DNA of 64,000 bases from Hydrotalea sp. (GTDB lineage: Bacteria > Bacteroidota > Bacteroidia > Chitinophagales > Chitinophagaceae): assembly GCA_027364735.1 (NCBI GenBank), contig DAHXOT010000030.1:16871-80870 (forward strand), read 5' to 3'. The translations under genes were made by a program, and so were the position numbers. Positions 55,699-64,000 of this stretch are shown here, piece by piece. Positions within the stretch are counted from its first letter, which is position 1. Each line of letters opens with the position of its first letter. The notes under the pieces are model-generated. The model was given only the letters and a program-made list of their open reading frames with translations, was not told the DNA's origin and ran no database searches.

Positions 55699-55714
55699 TT
55701 GCAAACGATTGCAA
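55699..55714. promoter_or_regulatory. LacI-type operator in the amylase leader
   Basis: TTGCAAACGATTGCAA has perfect TTGCAA arms and contains the GCAAACG core of the lacI operator. It lies between the predicted transcription start and the amylase ATG (55727), a classical repressor position. Confidence 0.55.
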
Positions 55715-55726
55715 CTAATAGCTAAA

Positions 55727-58636
55727 ATGAAAAAAATTGTTGTTATACTCTTTTTATGTTTTACTGTAGTTAACAGTAATGCACAGTTGCTAAGCTGGTC
55801 TCCATTGTTTATTACCGATACCTCATCTACTGTTACAATTACTTGCGATGCAAGCCTTGGAAATAAAGGGTTGTATAATTACTCGCCTTCATCCGATGTG
55901 TATGTTCATATTGGATTAATTACATCGGCAAGTACTTCTTCGGGCGATTGGAAACATGTTCCTTCTTTTTCTACATGGGGTTCTACCAATGCTCAAATTC
56001 AAACTACGTATTTAGGAAATAATAAATGGCAATATACTATAACCGGTGGGTTAAGATCTTTTTTTGGACTAACCGATCCTAATGAAAAAATTTATAAAAT
56101 AGCCATTTTATTTAGAAATGGCTCGGGAGCAAATAAGCAAACTAATACAGATGGTTCCGATATGTTTGTTCCAATATACACTTCAGGTACTTTTTTTGCA
56201 AGATTAGATGCGCCCATTCGTCAACCTTTATACACGCCTGCTTTAGTGCCACTTAGCAAAAGTATTGGCGATACGGTGCATATTGTAGCCAATACTAATC
56301 AAAATGCGAGCATTACTTTATTTTTCAATGGAACACAACTCAATACCGCATCTAATGTACAAACTGCTTCGGCCACAGCAACTATTGCTGGTAGTGGTGC
56401 ACAAACAATTATTGTACAAGCCAATAACGGAACAACAACAGCAAGCGATACATCTACTTTCTTTGTTTCTTCTTCTACCTCTTTCTTACCATTGCCTACT
56501 GGTGTTGTGGATGGAATAAATTATGAAGCTGGAGATACTTCGGCTATTTTGGTGTTATATGCACCACATAAATCTAAAATAGTAGTTGTGGGCGATTTTA
56601 ATAGTTGGACTCAATCTACTGCTTACCAAATGAATGAAACGCCGGATAGTTTGCGTTACTGGATTCGCTTAACAGGATTAACGCCCGGTATTGAATATGC
56701 GTATCAATATGTAATAGACGGAGGATTAACTGTTGCCGATTATAATACCGAAAAAATATTAGATAAAGCCAACGATCCGTATATACCTTCTACAACTTAT
56801 CCTAATTTAAAACCTTTTCCTGCAAAGGCTTCTGGCAATATTGTAAGTATTTTACAAACAGCTAAACCTGCCTATAATTGGCAAGCCACCAATTATACAA
56901 GGCCCGATAAACGTAATTTAATTATTTACGAATTATTGGTAAGAGATTTTACGGCTGCACAAAATTATCAAACGCTAAAAGATACTTTATCGTATTTAAA
57001 AAAATTAGGAATTAATGCTATTGAATTAATGCCTATAAATGAGTTTGAGGGAAATGATAGTTGGGGCTACAATCCTAATTTTTATTTTGCTCCCGATAAA
57101 TATTATGGAACTGAAACAGCTTTAAAACAATTTATTGATGCTTGCCATCAACAAGGAATTGCTGTAATAATGGATATGGTAATGAATCATTCATTTGGTT
57201 CATCTCCTATGGTACAAATGTATTGGGATGCTACCAATAATATTCCTGCAGCTAATAATCCATGGTTCAATCAATATGCTACACATGCGTATAATGTAGG
57301 CTATCAATTTAATCATCAAAGTCAGGCTACTATCGATTTTCGTAATAGAGTAATTAATCATTGGTTAACCAAATATAAGATTGATGGATTTAGATGGGAT
57401 TTGGCAAAAGGGTTTACACAAACAAAAACTTGCGATGCAACAGGCAATAATTGTAATGTAGGTGCTTGGGGTAATTACGATAGCTCGCGTGTTACTACCT
57501 GGAAAAATATTTACAATCAAATGCAAACATCTTCATCGGGTAGTTATTGTATTTTAGAAATGTTTGCCGATAATTCGGAAGAAAAAGTAGAAGCAAATTA
57601 TGGAATGATGCTTTGGGGAAATTTGAATTACAATTATAACCAAGCTACAATGGGATATAGTAACGGATGGGATTTAAGTAGCGGTGCTTATACTAATCGC
57701 GGATATAATTCTCCTAATTTAGTTACATACCAAGAAAGCCAGGATGAAGAAAGATTGATGTATAAAAATGAAATGTATGGTAATAATAATGGCACTTATA
57801 ACATTAAGGATACTGCAACAGCTTTAAAACGTAATGGCATGGCAGCATCATTTTTTGCAATGATTCCTGGTCCTAAAATGATGTGGCAATTTGGTGAATT
57901 AGGATACGATTATAGCATTAATACTTGTAGCAATCTTTCTGTAGATGCAACCGGAGCTTGTCGTTTATCCGATAAACCAATACGTTGGGATTATTATAAT
58001 AATGCCAATAGAAAAGCTTTGTATAACCAATATGCACAATTATATAAATTAAGAAATACACCAAATTATATAGGAACTTTTACTACCGGAGCCATTACCA
58101 CTAATTTATCGGGGGCATTTAAAACATTAACTGTTATTGGCGATTCGCTGAGTGTTGTAGTAATCGGAAATTTTGATGTTACAACACAAACGGGTTCCGT
58201 TACCTTTCCTTCGGCAGGTACATGGTACAGTTATTTAACTAACTCAACACATACTGCAACAGGTGCCGCTGAAAATATAACTTTACAAGCCGGCGAATAT
58301 TATGTGTATACCAACAAAAACATTAATAATACAGTAGTTACTGCAGTTAACGATATTGTTACTAATAATAATGATATGGCTATTCGTATCATTCCTAATC
58401 CAATTCAATCTTTATCAACAGTTCAATTCAATATTCAGCAAAGTGGTAATGTAAGTTTAGCTGCTTACGATTTATCCGGTAAAACTATTTCAGTGTTATA
58501 TAATGGTTTTGCTGTAAAAGGTTATCATTCTCTTTCTATCAACAAAAATCTGTTTACCGAAAGTGGAATGTATATTTTACAGTTAGCAGTAAATGGAAAG
58601 AAAAAAATCGAAAAATTTTTAGTGATAAATAAATGA
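55727..58636 (+). CDS. Secreted GH13 alpha-amylase with CBM48 and T9SS sorting tail
   Basis: A 969-residue starch-degrading enzyme starting at the ATG 55727, which begins the signal peptide MKKIVVILFLCFTVVNSNAQ. An upstream TTG extension would read through the operators and is rejected. Order: an N-terminal beta domain (about 21-165), an Ig-like linker, a CBM48-like module (about 270-350, VVVGDFNSW), and the GH13 barrel with MDMVMNHS, GFRWDLAKGF (nucleophile D558), LEMFADNSEE (acid E611) and region IV ESQDEERL (D673). A type 9 secretion sorting domain (about 885-969, RIIPNPIQS to FLVINK) follows. The region IV histidine, nearly invariant in GH13, is Gln672. It heads the starch locus with SusC, SusD and SusE-like proteins. 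Confidence 0.9.
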   Translation: MKKIVVILFLCFTVVNSNAQLLSWSPLFITDTSSTVTITCDASLGNKGLYNYSPSSDVYVHIGLITSASTSSGDWKHVPSFSTWGSTNAQIQTTYLGNNKWQYTITGGLRSFFGLTDPNEKIYKIAILFRNGSGANKQTNTDGSDMFVPIYTSGTFFARLDAPIRQPLYTPALVPLSKSIGDTVHIVANTNQNASITLFFNGTQLNTASNVQTASATATIAGSGAQTIIVQANNGTTTASDTSTFFVSSSTSFLPLPTGVVDGINYEAGDTSAILVLYAPHKSKIVVVGDFNSWTQSTAYQMNETPDSLRYWIRLTGLTPGIEYAYQYVIDGGLTVADYNTEKILDKANDPYIPSTTYPNLKPFPAKASGNIVSILQTAKPAYNWQATNYTRPDKRNLIIYELLVRDFTAAQNYQTLKDTLSYLKKLGINAIELMPINEFEGNDSWGYNPNFYFAPDKYYGTETALKQFIDACHQQGIAVIMDMVMNHSFGSSPMVQMYWDATNNIPAANNPWFNQYATHAYNVGYQFNHQSQATIDFRNRVINHWLTKYKIDGFRWDLAKGFTQTKTCDATGNNCNVGAWGNYDSSRVTTWKNIYNQMQTSSSGSYCILEMFADNSEEKVEANYGMMLWGNLNYNYNQATMGYSNGWDLSSGAYTNRGYNSPNLVTYQESQDEERLMYKNEMYGNNNGTYNIKDTATALKRNGMAASFFAMIPGPKMMWQFGELGYDYSINTCSNLSVDATGACRLSDKPIRWDYYNNANRKALYNQYAQLYKLRNTPNYIGTFTTGAITTNLSGAFKTLTVIGDSLSVVVIGNFDVTTQTGSVTFPSAGTWYSYLTNSTHTATGAAENITLQAGEYYVYTNKNINNTVVTAVNDIVTNNNDMAIRIIPNPIQSLSTVQFNIQQSGNVSLAAYDLSGKTISVLYNGFAVKGYHSLSINKNLFTESGMYILQLAVNGKKKIEKFLVINK

Positions 58637-58679
58637 TTAGTTAAGCAGCGAAGAGGTAAGTAATGTTTGTCTTTTATTG

Positions 58680-58694
58680 GTGTAAAATGTACAC
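58680..58694. promoter_or_regulatory. Inverted-repeat operator before the second susC
   Basis: GTGTAAAATGTACAC has GTGTA/TACAC arms around a 5-nt spacer. It is nearly identical to the repeat at 55643-55657 before the amylase, suggesting that the same regulator controls both. It lies 68 bp before the susC ATG. Confidence 0.55.
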
Positions 58695-58761
58695 AATTAC
58701 AAAACAAACTTCAGTATAGATTGATAAAAATTTTACATGTTAAACAAGTAAACTCCAAATT

Positions 58762-61752
58762 ATGAATGTAAAACGACTGCTTGCTGCGATGTTGGCTCTG
58801 GTATTATTTACCTTGCCGGCCCTATCGCAAGACAAGGTAGTTACCGGTAAGGTAACTGATTCAAAAGACGGAAGTGCCTTGCAAAATGCAACCGTTACCG
58901 TTAAAGGCACAAAAATTATTACGCAAACAGATGCGGCAGGTAATTTTAAAATTAAAGCTCCTGTTACTGCATCTACATTGGTAATTACTTCTGTTGGTTA
59001 TGCCTCACAAGAGGTAGCTATAAGTGGCGGCACAATTGCTGTTAAAATGGCTCAAACAAGTGCAGCATTAACCGATGTAGTAGTTATTGGTTATGGTACC
59101 ACACGTAAAAAAGATGTTACCGGTTCGGTAGCTTCTATTAGCTCTAAAGATTTTGTAAAAGGTGCTCTTACTACCCCCGAGCAATTAATTAGTGGCAAAA
59201 TTGCCGGTGTTTCTATTTCAACTAATAGTGGTGCACCCGGTTCTGGTAGTACCATTCGTATTCGTGGTGGTGCATCTTTAAATGCAAGTAACGATCCGTT
59301 AATTGTTATTGATGGAATGCCTATTAGCAATGCTTCTATTCCTGGTGTTGCTAATCCATTAAGTTTAATTAATCCTAACGATATTGAAACGTTTACCGTT
59401 TTAAAAGATGCTTCTGCAGCCGCTATTTATGGTTCAAGAGCATCTAATGGAGTTATTATTATTACAACTAAAAAAGGGAAAACTGGTAAACCGGTATTTA
59501 ACTTTAGCTCTCTACTTTCAGCAGGAACTATTGCTAAAAAAGCAGAAGTGTTAAGTCCTTCTCAATTTACACAATTGGTTAAAACTTATGGAAACTCTTC
59601 CTTCAGTTCTTTATTAGGCAGTACACAAACTGATTGGCAAGACAAAATTTATCAAACAGCATTGGCTCAAGATAATAATTTAAGTGTAGCAGGTGCTGTA
59701 AAAAACATGCCTTATCGTATTTCATTGGGTTATTTAAATCAGAATGGAATTTTAAAAACAGATAATTTACAACGTACTTCTATTGGTATTAATTTAACTC
59801 CTAATTTATTAGATAATCATTTAAAAATTGATATTAGTTTAAAAGGAACATACAGTAAAAGCCGTTTTGCCAATTGGGGTGCAATAAGCTCTGCAGTTAA
59901 CTTCGATCCTACACAACCTGTGTATTCCAACAGCTCAAGATTTGGTGGTTATTGGGAGTGGTTAGATGCTAACTCTGCAACGGGCTTAAAAGCATTATCT
60001 CCTAAAAATCCTTTAGGTCAATTAATGCAAAGAATGGATAAAAGTAATGTACAAAGAAGTGTGGGTAATGCATTGATAGATTATAAAACACATTTCTTAC
60101 CCGATTTGCATGCTATTGTAAATGTGGGTTACGATGTTTCTCAAGGTGCCGGAACTACGGTAATTAATGATAGTGCTGCCATGAGTTATAAAAGATTTAA
60201 AGATGCCAATGGGGTTCTACGTGGTGGTCAAAACACACAATATAAAACCAATATTAAAAATACCTATTTAAACTTTTATTTGAATTATACAAAAGATTTA
60301 AAAGGAATTGATAGCCGTATTGAAGCAATGGCAGGTTACGAATATCAAGATTATAAAACCAAAAATTATAATTACTCCGATGTTACTTATGATGGTACCG
60401 TGGTTTCTTCACCAGCATATCCATTTGACATTCCGGAATATACCTTGGTTTCTTTCTTAGGTCGTTTAAACTATACCTTCAAAAACCGCTATATTTTAAC
60501 GGCAACAGTTCGTAGAGATGGTTCATCTAAATTCAATCCCAATAATCGTTGGGGTACTTTTCCATCAGCAGCTTTTGCATGGAAAATTAAAAACGAACCT
60601 TTCTTAAGAAATGTGGATGCGGTTTCTGATTTAAAATTAAGAGTTGGTTATGGTGTAACCGGACAACAAGATGGCATTGGTAATTACGATTATATCTCTT
60701 ATTATAACTTAAGTAACACAACAGCTCAATACCAATTTGGTAATAATTATTATCAAATGTACAGGCCGGGTGGTTATTACTATAATAGAAAATGGGAACA
60801 AACAGCTACCAGCAACATAGCTATAGATTATGGCTTATTTAATAACCGTATTACCGGTAGTATCGAATACTATTATAAAAACACAACCGATTTGTTAAAT
60901 CAAATCAATCAACCGGCATTGGCCAATTTCTCTAATAAAATTGTAGCCAATGTAGGTAGTATGGAAAACAAAGGTGTTGAATTTACCATTAATTATACTG
61001 CTATTCGCTCGAAAGATGTTACATGGGATATTGCATTTAATGCCACTTATAACGAAAATAAAATAACCAAATTAACTATCTCTAACGATCCTAATTATCC
61101 GGGTGCACAATTCGGAAATATTTCAGGTGGTACAGGTAATACTATTTTAATTAATTCGGTTGGGTATCGGCGTGGTGCATTTTATGTATTTAAACAAGTG
61201 TACGATCCTAAAACAGGAAAACCCATAGATAATTTATTTGATGATAAAAATAGAGATGGTATTATTAATCAAAACGATTTATATCCATATAAGAGTGTAG
61301 ACCCTATAGCTTTCTTTGGTTTAAGTTCTAGCATCACCTATAAAAAATGGAATGCAGGTTTTGTAATGCGTGCCGAAGTGGGCAACTATATGTATAATAA
61401 TGTTGCTTCAAGCACAGGTACTATTCGTAATATTCTCAATCCTATCGGATATATCAATAATGGTTCTACTGATGTATTAAATACCAATTTTAGCGGTAAT
61501 GGAGCCAATTATTATTTGTCTGATTATTATGTACAAAATGCATCTTTTATAAGAATGGATAATATTAATATAGGTTACAATGCAGGGAAAGTATTTAACA
61601 ATAAAGCCAATTTACGCTTAAGTGCTAATGTTCAAAATGTATTTGTTATTACAAAATACAAAGGTCTTGATCCGGAAATTAATGGTGGAATTGACAATAA
61701 TTTCTATCCAAGACCCAGAACATTTGTATTGGGTATAAATCTTGACTTTTAA
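58762..61752 (+). CDS. SusC/RagA-family TonB-linked outer-membrane transporter
   Basis: A 996-residue TonB-dependent importer, the main channel of the starch locus. The signal peptide (MNVKRLLAAMLALVLFTLPALSQ) is followed by a carboxypeptidase-D-like extension (about 24-105, VVTGKVTDSKDGSALQNATV). The TonB box region is VVVIGYGTTRKKDVTGSVASI. The plug domain carries GKIAGVSISTNSGAPGSGSTIRIRG and TVLKDASAAAIYGSRASNGVI. The barrel ends in LGINLDF. Its position after the amylase and before susD marks the substrate as probably an alpha-glucan oligosaccharide. Confidence 0.94.
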   Translation: MNVKRLLAAMLALVLFTLPALSQDKVVTGKVTDSKDGSALQNATVTVKGTKIITQTDAAGNFKIKAPVTASTLVITSVGYASQEVAISGGTIAVKMAQTSAALTDVVVIGYGTTRKKDVTGSVASISSKDFVKGALTTPEQLISGKIAGVSISTNSGAPGSGSTIRIRGGASLNASNDPLIVIDGMPISNASIPGVANPLSLINPNDIETFTVLKDASAAAIYGSRASNGVIIITTKKGKTGKPVFNFSSLLSAGTIAKKAEVLSPSQFTQLVKTYGNSSFSSLLGSTQTDWQDKIYQTALAQDNNLSVAGAVKNMPYRISLGYLNQNGILKTDNLQRTSIGINLTPNLLDNHLKIDISLKGTYSKSRFANWGAISSAVNFDPTQPVYSNSSRFGGYWEWLDANSATGLKALSPKNPLGQLMQRMDKSNVQRSVGNALIDYKTHFLPDLHAIVNVGYDVSQGAGTTVINDSAAMSYKRFKDANGVLRGGQNTQYKTNIKNTYLNFYLNYTKDLKGIDSRIEAMAGYEYQDYKTKNYNYSDVTYDGTVVSSPAYPFDIPEYTLVSFLGRLNYTFKNRYILTATVRRDGSSKFNPNNRWGTFPSAAFAWKIKNEPFLRNVDAVSDLKLRVGYGVTGQQDGIGNYDYISYYNLSNTTAQYQFGNNYYQMYRPGGYYYNRKWEQTATSNIAIDYGLFNNRITGSIEYYYKNTTDLLNQINQPALANFSNKIVANVGSMENKGVEFTINYTAIRSKDVTWDIAFNATYNENKITKLTISNDPNYPGAQFGNISGGTGNTILINSVGYRRGAFYVFKQVYDPKTGKPIDNLFDDKNRDGIINQNDLYPYKSVDPIAFFGLSSSITYKKWNAGFVMRAEVGNYMYNNVASSTGTIRNILNPIGYINNGSTDVLNTNFSGNGANYYLSDYYVQNASFIRMDNINIGYNAGKVFNNKANLRLSANVQNVFVITKYKGLDPEINGGIDNNFYPRPRTFVLGINLDF

Positions 61753-61784
61753 TCTTAATACGAGCAATAACAAAAAAAATAATT

Positions 61785-63374
61785 ATGAAAAAGAATAATA
61801 TTTTTAAAATAGTTATAACTGCAGGCTTGGTAATTGGCAGCTTTGCATCTTGTACTAAGAAGTTAGATCTTCTGCCTACAAACGATGTTACTTCTGCACA
61901 AGTATATAGTACGCCTACAGGCTATAAACAAGCATTTGCCAAAATATATGGCAGTTTTGCCTTAACGGGAAACCAAGGGCCTGCCGGTAATGGAGATATT
62001 CAGGGAATTGATGAAGGCACCTCCGATTTTTTACGCTTATTCTGGAAAGCACAAGAATTAAGTACCGATGAAGCAGTAATTACTTGGGGTGATCCCGGTA
62101 TTCAGGATTTTCATAACATGAACTGGTCTGCCAATAATCCAATGCTTACCGGTTTATATTATCGTTCTACCTACCAAATTACCTTGTGTAACGATTTTAT
62201 TAGTCAAGCTTCCGATGCTAATTTATCTAAAAATGGAATTACAGGAGCAGATGCCGATGCCATTCGCCAATATAAGGCTGAAGCGAGATTTTTAAGAGCC
62301 TATCAATATTGGGTATTAATGGATTTATTTGGTAATCCACCATTTGCAACAGAAAAAGATGCAATAGGATCATTTTTACCTGCACAAATTAAAAAAGCAG
62401 ATTTATTTACCTACATCGAATCTGAGTTAAAATCTATGGATGCCGATTTAGTTGCACCCACGAAAAATGAATATGGCCGTGCAGATAAAGCAGCAGAATG
62501 GGCATTATTGGCACGTATGTATTTAAATGCACAAGTATATACCGGCACTGCAAGATGGAACGATGCAGTTACTTATTCTAAAAAAGTAATTGATGCAGGA
62601 TATTCTTTAATTCCGGATTATACACAATTAATGCTGGCCGATAATAACTTAAATACCAACGAATTTATTTTAACCATTAACTATGATGGATTAAAAACAC
62701 AAAATTGGGGTGGTACTACCTTCTTAGCTCATGCTGCTATTGGTGGTTCTATGACTGCTTCCAATTATGGTATAGATGGTGGTTGGGCAGGAACTCGTAC
62801 AACCAGTGCATTTACTGCATTATTTCCCGATTTAACAGGCGCTACAGATAAAAGAGCCCAATTTTATACAGCGGGTCAAAATTCAGATATTAACGATATT
62901 ACCAAATTTACCGATGGCTATGCTATTACTAAATACAGAAATGTTACCAGAACCGGAAAAGCAGGATCTAGCTTAACATGGGTAGATATAGATTTTCCTA
63001 TATTCCGTTTAGCAGAACAATACTTAATATATGCCGAAGCTACTTTACGCGGCGGTGGCGGCGATGCTAATTTAGCACTCACTTATATTAATAATTTACG
63101 TACTCGTGCTTACGGTAATACTTCGGGCAATATTACTTCGGCACAATTAACTACCGATTTTATTTTAGATGAAAGAGCCAGAGAATTGTATTGGGAAGGT
63201 TTCCGCAGAACAGATTTGATACGCTATAACAAATTTGTAGGAGGAAATTATGTATGGCCTTGGAAAGGTGGTGTAAAAGGCGGTACAGCAGTTGATGCAT
63301 TCCGCTTATTATATCCTATTCCTTCTTCAGATATTTCATCAAATGTAAATCTGGTTCAGAATACAGGATATTAA
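61785..63374 (+). CDS. SusD/RagB-family nutrient-binding lipoprotein
   Basis: The 529-residue partner lipoprotein of the preceding SusC. The lipobox cysteine is C23 (GSFASCTKK). SusD helices include AEARFLRAYQYWVLMDLFGNPPF, and the C-terminal family end RARELYWEGFRRTDLIRYNKF is present. It follows susC by 32 bp and is followed by a 10-bp hairpin before the SusE-like gene. Confidence 0.94.
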   Translation: MKKNNIFKIVITAGLVIGSFASCTKKLDLLPTNDVTSAQVYSTPTGYKQAFAKIYGSFALTGNQGPAGNGDIQGIDEGTSDFLRLFWKAQELSTDEAVITWGDPGIQDFHNMNWSANNPMLTGLYYRSTYQITLCNDFISQASDANLSKNGITGADADAIRQYKAEARFLRAYQYWVLMDLFGNPPFATEKDAIGSFLPAQIKKADLFTYIESELKSMDADLVAPTKNEYGRADKAAEWALLARMYLNAQVYTGTARWNDAVTYSKKVIDAGYSLIPDYTQLMLADNNLNTNEFILTINYDGLKTQNWGGTTFLAHAAIGGSMTASNYGIDGGWAGTRTTSAFTALFPDLTGATDKRAQFYTAGQNSDINDITKFTDGYAITKYRNVTRTGKAGSSLTWVDIDFPIFRLAEQYLIYAEATLRGGGGDANLALTYINNLRTRAYGNTSGNITSAQLTTDFILDERARELYWEGFRRTDLIRYNKFVGGNYVWPWKGGVKGGTAVDAFRLLYPIPSSDISSNVNLVQNTGY

Positions 63375-63381
63375 ACAATAG

Positions 63382-63409
63382 CAGATAAAAGTTTAATTGC
63401 TTTTATCTG
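63382..63409. terminator. Intercistronic hairpin after the second susD
   Basis: CAGATAAAAG (63382-63391) pairs perfectly with CTTTTATCTG (63400-63409) over an 8-nt loop. There is no U-tract, so it is more likely a processing or stabilising structure, or a weak attenuator, than a full terminator. It occupies the same position as the hairpin after the first susD. Confidence 0.5.
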
Positions 63410-63444
63410 TATTATTCAATTAAAGAAATTAAAAAAACATTATT

Positions 63445-64000
63445 ATGAAAACACTATTAACAAAACTGTTTTTCATAAGCACTGCGGTAATGTTGTTAGG
63501 TTCTTGTAAAAAAGACGAAGTAAAACAATACTTTGAAGGAGGAACCGCTCCGGTGCTAACTGCTTCGGTAAGTGGTACCATTCCTTTAGCTTATGCAAAT
63601 AAAACACAAACAGGTGTTATTTTCAGTTGGACAAACCCGGCGTATCAGTTTGTAAATGGTATCAGCTCTCAAGATGTGAGCTACACTTTGCAAATAGATG
63701 TTAGCGGTAAAAACTTTAGTAGCCCGGCTATGCAAAGTTTTTCTATTTCAAAAGATTTAGGGATTACTTATACGCAAGATCAATTTAACCTTATTGTGGC
63801 AACCAATATGAAATTGCCCATAGGTGTTCAGTCTTCTGTAGATGTAAGAATTATGTCTTCCATTAATGGTGTAGCAACCACACTGCTTAGCTCTAATACT
63901 TTAACCTTTGCGGTTACACCGTATAGCCCGCCACCAATAGTAACGCCACCAGCTTCTGGTGCACTATACATTACAGGAAGTGCTACGGCCGGCGGTTGGA
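63445..64000 (+). CDS. SusE-like surface glycan-binding lipoprotein (partial, cut by window end)
   Basis: The reading frame runs from ATG 63445 to the window end (185 codons seen). A signal peptide with a lipobox (VMLLGSCKKD, cysteine C21) is followed by a SusE-type N-terminal Ig-like domain (GVIFSWTNPAYQFVNGI, YTLQIDVSGKNFSSPAMQSFSISKD, LTFAVTPYSPPP). Then comes the beginning of a second domain, GALYITGSATAGGW, typical of SusE/SusF starch-binding modules. Family members sit on the cell surface and bind starch. The gene continues the starch operon. Its full length is not visible. Confidence 0.8.
   Translation, partial: MKTLLTKLFFISTAVMLLGSCKKDEVKQYFEGGTAPVLTASVSGTIPLAYANKTQTGVIFSWTNPAYQFVNGISSQDVSYTLQIDVSGKNFSSPAMQSFSISKDLGITYTQDQFNLIVATNMKLPIGVQSSVDVRIMSSINGVATTLLSSNTLTFAVTPYSPPPIVTPPASGALYITGSATAGGW

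Larger units (their letters stand above)
55416..55726. other. Divergent regulatory region between the sucrose operon and the amylase
   Basis: A 311-bp gap with no gene. In order it contains the minus-strand transporter promoter (55445-55473), a palindromic CAATCGATTG operator (55545-55554), a GTGTA-N5-TACAC inverted repeat (55643-55657), a TATATTTG -7 element (55659-55666), a related GTGT/ACAC repeat (55681-55695) and a LacI-type palindrome (55699-55714). Confidence 0.7.

Noticed and set aside
55664..55726. TTG start adding 21 residues to the amylase
   Set aside because: The extension starts inside the -7 element, runs across the operators and precedes a perfect signal peptide that begins at 55727.
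1..64000. CRISPR arrays, tRNA or rRNA genes and insertion sequences
   Set aside because: No regularly spaced repeats, cloverleaf sequences, rRNA-like blocks or transposase frames were seen on either strand.

Overview
The window looks like a chromosomal segment of a low-GC member of the Bacteroidota, most likely Chitinophagales/Chitinophagaceae. The reasons are two SusC/SusD pairs, a type 9 secretion sorting tail on a secreted amylase, many short lipoproteins, few recognisable Shine-Dalgarno sequences, and many Bacteroidota-type -7 elements (TAnnTTTG and variants, sometimes with TTTG about 19 nt upstream). The exact genus cannot be fixed from the sequence alone. I see no tRNA, rRNA, CRISPR array or insertion sequence.

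Region 1 (1-7.75 kb) is mixed housekeeping and envelope genes: heme A synthase, a membrane-anchored patatin-like lipase, a diacylglycerol kinase-family protein, a KASIII enzyme, an alpha/beta hydrolase and a membrane acyltransferase-like protein. Region 2 (7.76-13.7 kb, minus strand) is a tightly coupled type III restriction-modification locus in the order res, DUF1016/YhcG nuclease, mod. Its mod gene is split by a one-base frameshift. Region 3 (13.8-29.6 kb) holds core and metabolic genes: tryptophanase, typA, obg, a PaaG-like enoyl-CoA isomerase/hydratase, an SGNH hydrolase, a TetR regulator, a PfkB kinase, asd, the NAD(P)HX repair enzyme, DUF2461, an HNH nuclease, ligA and a NUDIX-type regulator. 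The asd gene is preceded by what reads as a complete ribosome-mediated attenuator: promoter, 21-codon Lys/Thr/Ile-rich leader peptide, antiterminator and intrinsic terminator.

Region 4 (29.6-45.4 kb) is a polysaccharide-utilisation-type locus: a LacI regulator with an operator array in its own promoter, SusC/SusD, two giant FG-GAP/UnbV lipoproteins in tandem and a secreted GH65 enzyme. Region 5 (45.4-51 kb) carries an unknown membrane-anchored protein, a vanadium haloperoxidase/PAP2-family lipoprotein, an outer-membrane beta-barrel and a FecA-like TonB receptor. Region 6 (51-64 kb) pairs a minus-strand sucrose operon (MFS transporter, fructokinase, amylosucrase) with a divergent starch locus (T9SS-secreted GH13 amylase, SusC, SusD and a SusE-like protein cut by the window end). 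The intergenic region between them contains LacI-type operators, and a GTGTA-N5-TACAC inverted repeat that recurs before the second susC. Together these suggest extracellular alpha-glucan capture and degradation, with sucrose-derived glucan made inside the cell.

The most interesting observations are the asd attenuator, the frameshifted type III system with its embedded YhcG nuclease, the shared operators of the glucan loci, and a 38-bp palindrome lying over the heme A synthase start codon.
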